Source of the DNA: Chloroflexota bacterium
GTDB taxonomy: Bacteria; Chloroflexota; Anaerolineae; B4-G1; SLSP01
NCBI GenBank assembly: GCA_012798275.1
Contig: JAAZNO010000186.1
Span: 1-5,477 of the forward strand
DNA length: 5,477 nt
Reading direction: 5' to 3'
Positions 1-5,000 of this stretch are shown one piece after another (position 1 is the stretch's first letter; every line of letters starts with the position of its first letter). Made by a program: the position numbers and the translations under genes. Below the pieces are notes generated by a model. It ran no database searches, was not told where the DNA came from, and worked only from the letters and a program-made list of their open reading frames with translations.

Positions 1-1
1 A

Positions 2-154
2 GAGGTGTTGCAGGCCGCCTCTCCCGCCCTGCCCTGGACGGTGCAGCCGGGTGGACAGCAGCTGTTCGAGCTGCAGTTCACGCGCCCCACAGACGTGGAA
101 TCGGTCTTGCTGGAAGTGTGGGGATTCACGTTCCAGATCGAAGGGCTGCCTTGA
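2..154 (+). CDS. C-terminal fragment of an unrecognised protein (5' end outside window)
   Basis: An open frame enters from the left edge and stops with TGA at 152-154, giving 50 residues ending in GFTFQIEGLP. The fragment alternates hydrophobic and polar residues (LFELQFTRP, SVLLEVWGF), as expected of beta strands, and contains a PGGQQLFEL stretch of the kind found in immunoglobulin-like or DUF4352-like extracellular beta-sandwich domains. That fold is only a guess from pattern. No catalytic motif is visible and I do not recognise the family. Codon use is GC-rich like the rest of the window, and the stop is followed 16 bases later by a strong hairpin, which supports a real gene end. It converges on the minus-strand pgeF-like gene. 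Confidence 0.6.
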   Translation, partial: EVLQAASPALPWTVQPGGQQLFELQFTRPTDVESVLLEVWGFTFQIEGLP

Positions 155-160
155 GCTCGC

Positions 161-210
161 CCCCAAAACAAACGCGGCCCCACTGAGATGGGGCCGCGTT
201 GCTATTTCAC
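161..210. terminator. Bidirectional intrinsic terminator between converging genes
   Basis: A perfect 12-bp inverted repeat (AACGCGGCCCCA at 171-182, TGGGGCCGCGTT at 189-200) encloses a 6-base loop, CTGAGA. On the minus strand the stem is followed by TTGTTTTGGGG, a usable T-rich tract, so it should end the operon that stops at 220. On the plus strand the tail is GCTATTTC, weaker but plausible for the gene ending at 154. Its place between two converging stop codons fits a shared terminator. Confidence 0.85.
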
Positions 211-219
211 GCCGCAGCG

Positions 220-1014
220 TCACCGCAAGCGCATCAGCACGCCAAAACGGCCAGTACGACCCCCCTCCGCGCGGTGCGAATACCATTCATCCGTCCGCGC
301 GGCGGTGTCCAGCTGCGAGGGAACCACCGTCAGCACGCCGGCAGCATGGAGTTGGGCGGTAATCGCCGCCGGCAGATCCAGAAAGGTCTGTCCCTCACGT
401 TCTATGGCGAACGCCGTGTGAGGCGGCGTCACAGTAGCGATGGCGCGGAGCACTTCCGGCCCGACCGCGTAGTGATGCGGGCCAATCGCCGGGCCGAGGC
501 CCACCCACAAGTCCGAGGGGCGCGTTCCAAACGCGATCGCCATCGCGCGTACGGTCTCCGGAATGACACCGGCGGCCACACCCCGCCATCCGGCGTGGGC
601 CAGGCCTATCGCGCCCTGCACCGGATCGAAAAACAACACCGGAGCGCAATCCGCGAAACGCATCAGCAACGTCACGCCCGGCGCCGCGGTAATCAGTGCG
701 TCCGTCTCCGGGATGACCCGACCGCCGTCCGCCGCCGCAACGCAGGCCACCCGACACCCGTGAACCTGATGCGGGGTGACGACAGTATCCGGCGGCGCCC
801 CGAAGAGAGCCAGGACCCGACGATGATTTTCCGCCACCGCCGCGGGGTCATCGCCCACGGTGCTGCCCAAATTTAGCGCCGCCAGAGGTCCCGTACTGAC
901 CCCGCCGAGGCGCGTGAGTAGCGCGTGCTCCACGTCCTCCAGCACCTGCGGGAAACGATACCACGCCAGGCCATCGCGTTGGCAACGCTCCACAGGTGCC
1001 GCGGGGACGCTCAT
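220..1014 (-). CDS. pgeF: PgeF/YfiH (DUF152, LACC1-like) family protein: peptidoglycan editing factor / purine nucleoside phosphorylase
   Basis: The 264-residue product has the usual length and motifs of the YfiH/YlmD/LACC1 family: HQVHG (82-86), DALIT (105-109), ADCAPVLFFDP (121-131), AHAGWRG (139-145), GPAIGP (174-179) and YSHRAEGGRTGRFG near the C-terminus. The His-Cys-His set that binds zinc in the family is present as H85, C123 and H140. Members cleave purine nucleosides by phosphorolysis and can deaminate adenosine; E. coli YfiH also keeps wrong residues out of peptidoglycan precursors. It is expected to be cytosolic. I chose the ATG at 1014 because it overlaps the upstream TGA as ATGA, a translational-coupling arrangement; a GTG at 1062 would add 16 residues inside the upstream gene. 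Family-typical cysteines are replaced: the usual CC after GPxIGP is HH (180-181), and the C of the late CT motif is D236. It is the last gene of the operon, followed by a strong terminator. Confidence 0.9.
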   Translation of the reverse strand: MSVPAAPVERCQRDGLAWYRFPQVLEDVEHALLTRLGGVSTGPLAALNLGSTVGDDPAAVAENHRRVLALFGAPPDTVVTPHQVHGCRVACVAAADGGRVIPETDALITAAPGVTLLMRFADCAPVLFFDPVQGAIGLAHAGWRGVAAGVIPETVRAMAIAFGTRPSDLWVGLGPAIGPHHYAVGPEVLRAIATVTPPHTAFAIEREGQTFLDLPAAITAQLHAAGVLTVVPSQLDTAARTDEWYSHRAEGGRTGRFGVLMRLR

Positions 1015-1460
1015 TTCTTGAGCAGCGATTTCAGCACCAACCCGATCCAGCCGACGCACCACATGCCCATGGCAATGCCCATCAAGGCGATTTTCTGCTC
1101 GTCCTGAATCGGCACCACCTTCGCGCCCTTCGGACCGACCTCAATGTAAGCCAGGGGTCGCACCCGCGCGCCGCTGCCACCGCCGCCGCCCTCGCCGCCG
1201 CTGCCGGCGCCTTCCTCTTCATCGCAGCAGCAAGTCTCGGTCGCGGCTTCTTCCTCACTGCAGCAGCAAGCCTCGTCATCACCTTCGCAGGTGCACGCGG
1301 TGGAACCCGAGCCCCAACCCATGCCAAAGCCGTAACTGACCTCAGCGACGGGAATCAACACGCGGCCGTGCACCTCTTTGGGCTCGCCAAAAACCGCGTT
1401 GACGTTAGCCTTATCGGCCACACCCGCAATCCGTTCGACCATCGCAGAAAACTCCTCCAT
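1011..1460 (-). CDS. GerW (YtfJ)-family protein with Cys/acidic insert and C-terminal membrane helix
   Basis: The 149-residue protein carries the two signature blocks of the GerW/YtfJ family: AVFGEPKEVHGRVLIPVAEV (22-41) followed by SYGFGMGWG, and later a Gly-rich run leading to VRPLAYIEVG (100-109) and VVPIQ. GerW helps germination enzymes act in Bacillus spores, but homologues are common in non-sporing bacteria, where their role is unknown. Between the blocks lies an insert (about 52-98) with CTC (56-58), CCC (65-67) and CCC (77-79) separated by Asp/Glu runs, then poly-Gly. Residues 124-146 form a hydrophobic helix ending in LLKK, so the protein is probably anchored by its C-terminus with most of the chain cytoplasmic; the topology is inferred. 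The start is fixed by a near-perfect Shine-Dalgarno sequence. Its stop overlaps the next gene as ATGA. A smaller relative lies 70 bases upstream. Family assignment is firm; function in this organism is unknown. Confidence 0.85.
   Translation of the reverse strand: MEEFSAMVERIAGVADKANVNAVFGEPKEVHGRVLIPVAEVSYGFGMGWGSGSTACTCEGDDEACCCSEEEAATETCCCDEEEGAGSGGEGGGGGSGARVRPLAYIEVGPKGAKVVPIQDEQKIALMGIAMGMWCVGWIGLVLKSLLKK
1212..1268 (-). repeat. In-frame 12-codon duplication encoding CCC-(S/D)-EEE modules
   Basis: The 21-base unit encoding CCCSEEE (1248-1268) recurs exactly 36 bases away (1212-1232) encoding CCCDEEE. By eye the two units agree at 17 of 21 bases, including all of the TGC TGC TGC codons. 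The period is exactly 12 codons, so the frame is kept. A looser upstream copy, CTCEGDDEA at residues 56-64, could be a third, diverged module. Confidence 0.75.
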
Positions 1461-1463
1461 CTC

Positions 1464-1473
1464 ATCACCTCCC
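1464..1473 (-). promoter_or_regulatory. Strong ribosome binding site of the GerW-family gene
   Basis: Read on the minus strand this is GGGAGGTGAT, almost the full complement of the 16S rRNA 3' end. The GGAGG core lies 7 bases before the ATG at 1460. It decides the start codon and suggests strong initiation, stronger than for the neighbouring genes. Confidence 0.85.
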
Positions 1474-1480
1474 TGTGAAG

Positions 1481-1527
1481 ATTGAAAAAGCGGTGAGTCG
1501 AGAATCGAATTATCCGCCTCTCACCGC
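1481..1527 (-). terminator. Possible intercistronic terminator or attenuator
   Basis: On the minus strand GCGGTGAG (1527-1520) pairs with CTCACCGC (1497-1490), an 8-bp perfect stem around a 22-base loop, followed directly by TTTTTCAATC. Stem plus T run resembles a Rho-independent terminator lying between the 98-residue membrane protein gene and the GerW-family gene. The large loop would make it inefficient, so partial read-through (attenuation) or a role in mRNA stability is as likely. No separate promoter for the GerW gene is evident in the short gap. Confidence 0.45.
1491..1511 (+). repeat. Degenerate 7-base tandem repeat, copy 1
   Basis: The bases read as three 7-base units, CGGTGAG TCGAGAA TCGAATT. 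They share GTGAGTCGAGA with the larger array on the other side of the 98-residue gene. These units also supply one arm of the intercistronic hairpin. Short 7-base families like this are seen between genes in some Chloroflexota and cyanobacteria; assignment to a known family is not possible here. Confidence 0.5.
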
Positions 1528-1530
1528 ACT

Positions 1531-1827
1531 TTACCGGCGCGCAAACCGATTCAAAAGCAGAATCAGGAGCCCCATTCCTGCCACGAGCAGGGCGACGGCA
1601 GCCATCTGGCTGAGGGCGTTCTGCGTCGCATCGGGGATGTTGTGCCAGTGTTTGATGTCTGCCCCCTCTTCGATGACGGAGACCGGGCGCATACGGCGGA
1701 CCTGGAAGATGTGGCCCGCAGTGTTGTGCTCCAAAGTCGTCACCATTACGGAGGGCAGAAAACGCCGACCGCCAGCTTCGATGGGCGTGCCGGCGACGAT
1801 TCGCGTCGTTGTGGAAATACCACTCAT
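1531..1827 (-). CDS. Small single-pass membrane protein, probable truncated GerW-like paralogue
   Basis: The 98-residue product has a polar N-terminal part and a hydrophobic helix at about 73-93 (ALLVAGMGLLILLL) followed by a positively charged tail, NRFARR, suggesting C-terminal anchoring with the N-terminal part in the cytoplasm. Two stretches mirror the neighbouring GerW protein. GTPIEAGGRRFLPSV (13-27) matches GEPKEVHGRVLIPV, and MRPVSVIEEG (46-55) matches VRPLAYIEVG; both proteins then have a Pro-containing segment with Asp leading into the membrane helix. The GFG-type and poly-Gly/Cys segments are missing, so it resembles a GerW core with its middle removed. The ATG at 1827 follows a GAGGGAG ribosome site on the minus strand, and the stop is TAA at 1531-1533. 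It is the first gene of the minus-strand operon. No function can be assigned; it could instead be an unrelated small membrane protein with chance similarity. Confidence 0.7.
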   Translation of the reverse strand: MSGISTTTRIVAGTPIEAGGRRFLPSVMVTTLEHNTAGHIFQVRRMRPVSVIEEGADIKHWHNIPDATQNALSQMAAVALLVAGMGLLILLLNRFARR

Positions 1828-1845
1828 GTTGTGCTCCCTCGGAAA

Positions 1846-1880
1846 CAGTAATCAGTGAGCCGTGAGTCGAGAGCCGTTAC
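1846..1880 (+). repeat. Degenerate 7-base tandem repeat, copy 2
   Basis: Five 7-base units can be read in register: CAGTAAT CAGTGAG CCGTGAG TCGAGAG CCGTTAC. The run from 1881 to 1920 contains CTCACGG and further TCAC words (TTCAC, CTCAC), which look like units of the same type in the opposite direction. GTGAGTCGAGA (1863-1873) recurs exactly at 1494-1504 in the same direction. Confidence 0.55.
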
Positions 1881-1895
1881 AGCCTCTGCTCACGG
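1860..1895 (-). promoter_or_regulatory. Leader hairpin of the minus-strand operon
   Basis: CCGTGAG (1860-1866) pairs with CTCACGG (1889-1895), and inside it AGAG (1870-1873) pairs with CTCT (1884-1887), leaving a 10-base loop. It would lie in the 5' leader of the 98-residue protein mRNA, starting about 33 bases before its ATG. There is no T run after it, so it is more likely a stability or repeat-derived structure than a terminator. No riboswitch consensus is recognisable. Confidence 0.45.
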
Positions 1896-1986
1896 GCTAT
1901 GGTTCACAACTCACATTCTCTTGCTTGCTCAGAATCGTTACCCGCGCCCGTGCGAACGCGATCTCGGATAACCGTCTCACACATCC

Positions 1987-2014
1987 ATTATACGCCGGGA
2001 TGAGCTTGCCGCAA
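1987..2014 (-). promoter_or_regulatory. Sigma-70-type promoter for the minus-strand operon
   Basis: The minus strand has a perfect -10 box TATAAT (1992-1987). A weak -35 box TTGCGG (2014-2009) lies 16 bases upstream. Transcription would start near 1980, giving a leader of about 150 bases that contains the repeat hairpin. Confidence 0.6.
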
Positions 2015-2054
2015 CCGCGCCACAGCGGCGGTCCCAGAGAAGTTTCCGCAGGGA

Positions 2055-2067
2055 AGCGCGCCGCGCT
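2055..2067. promoter_or_regulatory. Palindrome abutting the -35 box (operator candidate)
   Basis: AGCGCG C CGCGCT is a perfect 6-bp inverted repeat with one central base. Its last base is the first T of the -35 box of the plus-strand promoter, so a bound protein would hinder RNA polymerase. It does not resemble the ModE site. In GC-rich DNA such words can arise by chance. Confidence 0.3.
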
Positions 2068-2095
2068 TGTCACGTTGCGCTCCTTGGGGTATGAT
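2067..2095 (+). promoter_or_regulatory. Sigma-70-type promoter for the MoeA-PBP cluster
   Basis: TTGTCA (2067-2072) and TATGAT (2090-2095) each match the consensus at five of six positions and are separated by the ideal 17 bases. Transcription would start near 2102, about 38 bases before the ATG. A GGTGAG ribosome site (AGGTGA, 2120-2125) follows, 14 bases before the ATG, which is longer than usual. Confidence 0.7.
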
Positions 2096-2139
2096 ATAGG
2101 CAATTGGTATCACGAACTCAGGTGAGATAAAATCAGTGT

Positions 2140-4071
2140 ATGGAACATTCACGTAACGTCTATCTCAGCGAAGTCTCTCTAGAAGCCGCCTGGGCGCAAT
2201 GGCGACAGGCGCTGGAACGCGCCGGCCGTTGGTCGCCATTTCCAGGGGAAGCCCTGCCCCTCGAACAGGCGCTGGGACGGGTCACCGCCGAGCCGATCTG
2301 GGCGCAGCTCTCCTCGCCGCACTTTCACGCCTGCGCCATGGACGGCTACGCCCTCCGCGCCGCGGACACGGTCGGCGCGAGCCCCGCGCATCCCCTGCGC
2401 CTGGAGCTGGAGACGCAGGCCCTGCCCGTGGACACCGGCGATCCCCTCCCCCGGTGGGCCGATGCGGTGGTCATGGTCGAACACGTTCAGCACGACAGAG
2501 GCGCCATTCTCCTGCACGCGCCGGTAGCGCGCTGGCAACACGTCCGCTCGGTCGGCGAGGACATCGTGGCGACGGAGCTGCTCCTCCCCGCCAATCACCG
2601 CCTGCGACCGGTGGACCTCGGCGCGCTGGCAGGAGCGGGGTACACCAGCGTGCGCGTGCGGCGCCGCCCGCGGGTGGCCGTCATCCCCACCGGCGATGAG
2701 CTAGTCACGCCGCGCCCCGATCCGCGCCCCGGCGAGCTGCTCGAATACAACAGCCTGGTGCTGGGCGCGCAGGTCGAAACGTGGGGCGGCGAGGCGCTGC
2801 GCTGGCCCATCGTGCCCGATGACCTCGAAGCGTTGCTGGCCGCGGTGACGGAAGCAGCGCGCCAGGCGGATCTGGTGTTGCTCAACGCCGGCTCCTCTGC
2901 CGGCCGGGAGGATTTTTCCGCGCGGGTGGTGGAGGCCCTCGGCGAGCTGCTCGTTCACGGCATCAACGTCCGCCCCGGACACCCGGTGGTGCTGGGCCTG
3001 TTGGAGCCGCAGGCAATCCCCATCATCGGCGTGCCGGGATATCCCGTGTCGGCAGCGCTGACCGGCGAGCTGTTCGTGCGCCCGCTCCTGTATCGCTGGC
3101 AAGGGCAGCCGGAGCCGCAACCGCCTACGGTGAAGGCCCACATCACCCGCAAGTTGCTTTCCCCTGGCGGAGACGACGAATTTGTGCGCGTCGTCGTGGG
3201 GCGCGTGGGGGAGCGCGTGCTGGCAGCGCCGCTGCCGCGCGGCGCCGGTGTCCTCACCTCCCTGGTGCGCGCCGACGGCCTGGTGCGCATTCCCCGCTTC
3301 CAGGAAGGGCTGAATGCCGGCGACGAGGTGACCGTGATGCTCTATCACGGGCCGGAAATTCTGGAACACACGATTCTGGCGATTGGCAGTCACGATCTCA
3401 CCCTCGATCTCATGTCCCAATACCTGGCGGAACAAGACCCCCCGCGGCGACTGGCAAGCGCCAACGCCGGCAGCGTGGGAGGCCTGCTGGCGCTGCAGCG
3501 CGGCGAGGCCCACGTGGCAGGCTCGCACCTGCTCGATCCCGAAACGGGCGAGTACAACCTGCCTTACCTTGCCCGCTATGTGCCGGAAACGCCGGTCGTG
3601 GTCGTGACCTTGACCCGTCGGGAGCAGGGCTTCATGGTAGCCCCCGGCAATCCCAAGGGCATCTTCAGCGTTGCCGATCTGGCGCGGCCGGAGGTCACGC
3701 TGGTGAACCGGCAGCGGGGAGCGGGCACACGCCTGCTGCTGGATTACCTCCTCGCGCAACAGGGCATCGCACCGACAGCGTTGCGCGGCTATGACCGGGA
3801 AGAGGTCACCCATCTGGCGGTCGCCGTGGACGTAGCGACGGGGCTGGCCGATTGTGGCCTGGGGGTCCGCGCCGCGGCGCAGGCGCTGGAGCTGGATTTC
3901 GTGTCCGTCGGCTGGGAACGCTACGACCTGGTCATTCCGCGCGTGCACTGGGACAGCGAGCTCCTTGCCCCGCTGCGCGCCTTGCTACATGACCCGGCGT
4001 TCCAGGCGGCGGTGGCCGCCTTGCCGGGCTATGATCCGGCTTCCATGGGAACGCTCATCGCGGAAACTTAA
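2140..4071 (+). CDS. moeA: Molybdopterin molybdenumtransferase MoeA fused to a PBP-like (COG1910) domain
   Basis: The 643-residue protein has two parts. Residues 1 to about 400 are MoeA, which inserts molybdate into adenylylated molybdopterin, the last step of Mo cofactor synthesis. Its landmarks are AMDGYAL (66-72), GDPLPRWADAVVMVE (100-114), VRSVGEDI (135-142), RPRVAVIPTGDEL (176-188), LLNAGSSAGRED (247-258), NVRPGHPVVLG (276-286) and GVPGYPVSAAL (297-307). The Asp of MDGYA, the Glu of TGDEL and the Asp of the GGxSxGxxD motif are kept; that motif reads GSSAGRED, and PGNP reads PGYP. Residues about 408-643 form a PBP_like (PF12727/COG1910) domain: GSHDLTLDLM (416-425), GSVGGLLALQRGEAH (444-458), GSHLLDPETGEYN (461-473), VNRQRGAGTRLLLDYLL (522-538) and GLADCGLGVRAAA (568-580). 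This domain resembles molybdate-binding proteins but has no signal peptide, so it should be cytosolic and may bind molybdate or the pterin. The ATG falls just before RNVYL, the usual start of this subfamily. No mogA or modABC lies in view. Confidence 0.92.
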   Translation: MEHSRNVYLSEVSLEAAWAQWRQALERAGRWSPFPGEALPLEQALGRVTAEPIWAQLSSPHFHACAMDGYALRAADTVGASPAHPLRLELETQALPVDTGDPLPRWADAVVMVEHVQHDRGAILLHAPVARWQHVRSVGEDIVATELLLPANHRLRPVDLGALAGAGYTSVRVRRRPRVAVIPTGDELVTPRPDPRPGELLEYNSLVLGAQVETWGGEALRWPIVPDDLEALLAAVTEAARQADLVLLNAGSSAGREDFSARVVEALGELLVHGINVRPGHPVVLGLLEPQAIPIIGVPGYPVSAALTGELFVRPLLYRWQGQPEPQPPTVKAHITRKLLSPGGDDEFVRVVVGRVGERVLAAPLPRGAGVLTSLVRADGLVRIPRFQEGLNAGDEVTVMLYHGPEILEHTILAIGSHDLTLDLMSQYLAEQDPPRRLASANAGSVGGLLALQRGEAHVAGSHLLDPETGEYNLPYLARYVPETPVVVVTLTRREQGFMVAPGNPKGIFSVADLARPEVTLVNRQRGAGTRLLLDYLLAQQGIAPTALRGYDREEVTHLAVAVDVATGLADCGLGVRAAAQALELDFVSVGWERYDLVIPRVHWDSELLAPLRALLHDPAFQAAVAALPGYDPASMGTLIAET

Positions 4072-4078
4072 CGTCGCC

Positions 4079-4100
4079 CTGCGCCCGGGCCGGGGCGCAG
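4079..4100 (+). terminator. GC-rich hairpin after the MoeA-PBP gene
   Basis: CTGCGCCC (4079-4086) and GGGCGCAG (4093-4100) form a perfect 8-bp stem with a 6-base loop, 7 bases after the stop codon. No T run follows, so it is not a classic intrinsic terminator. It could reduce read-through or protect the 3' end of the upstream message while still letting the downstream genes be transcribed. Confidence 0.45.
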
Positions 4101-4115
4101 CGGGGCCACGTTGAA

Positions 4116-4120
4116 AGAGG
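4116..4120 (+). promoter_or_regulatory. Ribosome binding site deciding the start at 4129
   Basis: AGAGG, within GAAAGAGGAA, lies 8 bases before the ATG at 4129. This favours the ATG over the in-frame TTG at 4111, which would place the ribosome site inside the coding sequence. Confidence 0.7.
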
Positions 4121-4128
4121 AATACGCC

Positions 4129-4956
4129 ATGACACGAGGACAAACGCTCATTTTGATCATCCTGGCGGTGTTAGTCATCGCCGTGATAGCAGCGATGGGG
4201 TTTGTGGTGGTGCGCAGCTCACAGCAGCGCGTGGTCGTCACCCCCCTCACGGTAGAGCCACCAGAGGTAGCGGAAGTGCGCAACACGCCCATCCCCACAT
4301 GGACGCCTACCCCTGCCAGCACGGCGACGCCCACCCTCCCGCCGCTGCCGACCCGCACACCGGTTCCCACGCGCACGCCCTTCCCCACCTCCACCCCCAC
4401 GGCGACACCCACGCCGGTGCCGGTGGAATTGGTGAACGGTGAATTCGACGGCATCATGCCCAATCGCATCCCCGGTTGGGAATGGGGCGCCGACATCAAC
4501 TACACGCCGGGAGGGACCTACGACCCGCACAATTCCTACGCCGAGCCGATGTTCACGGCCGCCGACGATCCCGTGCGGCGCATCAACGGCTCGACGCTGA
4601 AAATCGAGACCATCCGGTGGCTCAAGTTCCGTGCCTGGGTGTACCAGACCGTCACGGCGACGACCGGCAGCAGCGTCTACCTCCGCGTGCAAGCCAACGC
4701 CTTCTCTTCCATTGATAAGCTCAAGCTGCGTGCGGGCGTAGATCCCCAGGGGAACGCCGGGTGTTCAAATGCCCGCTGGGGTGAAGTCATCATCAACCAA
4801 AATGACGGCGTCGTCACCATCACCTCCCCTCGGGTGATCGTGGGCGAGGGCGGGCGCATTACGGCGTGCCTGTACGCAGAGCCGCTCTATCCCGACACTA
4901 ACAACGCGGCTTTCTTTGACAACGCCGTGCTGATCGTCGCGCCGCCCAAACCGTAG
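4129..4956 (+). CDS. Membrane-anchored extracellular protein with Thr/Pro linker and beta-sandwich-like domain
   Basis: The 275-residue product begins MTRGQTL and has one hydrophobic helix at about 6-28 with no clear signal peptidase or lipobox site, so it is probably an uncleaved anchor with the rest outside the cell. Residues 53-98 are a Thr/Pro-rich linker (repeats such as PTRTPVPTRTPFPTSTPT) like those common in Chloroflexota surface proteins. The C-terminal domain (99-275) opens with LVNGEFDG and IPGWEWG, then has WVYQTVTATTGSSVYLRVQANAF (shown in parts at 170-192) and ends in FFDNAVLIV. This N-G-x-F ... G-W ... Q-x-V ... DNA-V pattern recalls jelly-roll carbohydrate-binding modules such as CBM4/9, but the match is by eye only. 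C212 and C247 could form a disulphide outside the cell. It lies 57 bases after the MoeA-PBP gene and 44 before the oxidoreductase, suggesting one transcript. Substrate or partner is unknown. Confidence 0.8.
   Translation: MTRGQTLILIILAVLVIAVIAAMGFVVVRSSQQRVVVTPLTVEPPEVAEVRNTPIPTWTPTPASTATPTLPPLPTRTPVPTRTPFPTSTPTATPTPVPVELVNGEFDGIMPNRIPGWEWGADINYTPGGTYDPHNSYAEPMFTAADDPVRRINGSTLKIETIRWLKFRAWVYQTVTATTGSSVYLRVQANAFSSIDKLKLRAGVDPQGNAGCSNARWGEVIINQNDGVVTITSPRVIVGEGGRITACLYAEPLYPDTNNAAFFDNAVLIVAPPKP
4285..4422 (+). repeat. Low-complexity Thr/Pro linker region
   Basis: The coding DNA is built of ACC/ACG and CCC/CCG codons, giving alternating Thr-Pro residues 53-98 with a partly repeated unit, PTRTPVPTRTPFPT. 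It links the membrane helix to the folded domain and may cross the cell envelope. Such tracts vary in length between strains by slippage or recombination. Confidence 0.8.
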
Positions 4957-4986
4957 GCAGCGCGCGCCGAAAGTCCATGACGCATC

Positions 4987-4994
4987 AGGAAGGA
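4987..4994 (+). promoter_or_regulatory. Ribosome binding site deciding the start at 5001
   Basis: AGGAAGGA lies 6 bases before the ATG at 5001. In-frame ATGs at 4977 and 4995 lie upstream of or directly against it and are therefore less likely starts. Confidence 0.7.
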
Positions 4995-5000
4995 ATGCTT

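Larger units (their letters stand above)
1828..2139. other. Divergent intergenic region with two promoters and repeats
   Basis: No credible gene lies in these 312 bases. The left part (1846-1920) holds 7-base repeats and an inverted pair in the minus-strand leader. The centre carries a TATAAT box on the minus strand. The right part carries a TTGTCA/TATGAT promoter on the plus strand, with a palindrome against its -35 box. It serves as the shared control region for the GerW-like operon and the MoeA-PBP cluster. Confidence 0.7.

Noticed and set aside
199..876. 225-codon open frame on the plus strand opposite the pgeF-like gene
   Set aside because: It lies wholly within a gene whose protein shows clear family motifs; its translation is Arg/His-rich with no recognisable domain, typical of an antisense shadow in GC-rich DNA.
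1224..1270. GCAGCAGCA trinucleotide runs as a microsatellite
   Set aside because: Each run is only three units long and encodes a Cys triplet within an in-frame 12-codon duplication, which explains them better.
996..1478. 160-codon plus-strand open frame across the GerW gene
   Set aside because: Its Ala-rich central part is the reverse complement of the poly-Gly and Cys-acidic coding region; the minus strand has the strong ribosome site and the family motifs.
1475..1858. 127-codon plus-strand frame opposite the 98-residue membrane protein
   Set aside because: The minus-strand frame has a ribosome site, a membrane helix with a basic tail and similarity to its neighbour; the plus-strand product has none of these.
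1846..1920. Possible CRISPR-like array
   Set aside because: The units are 7 bases, contiguous and degenerate, without spacers, and no cas gene is present.
1828..1980. Riboswitch (for example a molybdenum-cofactor riboswitch) in the minus-strand leader
   Set aside because: Only a simple repeat-derived hairpin is visible, with no recognisable conserved core, and it lies upstream of the GerW-like genes, not the MoeA gene; the MoeA leader of about 38 bases is too short.
1862..2125. 87-codon plus-strand and 68-codon minus-strand frames in the divergent intergenic region
   Set aside because: Both run through the promoter boxes and repeats, have no good ribosome site and show no domain-like composition.
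2701..3948. 415-codon open frame on the minus strand opposite the MoeA-PBP gene
   Set aside because: Long, but rich in His, Arg and Gln with no motif or ribosome site, and the opposite strand encodes a complete MoeA-PBP protein across the whole stretch.
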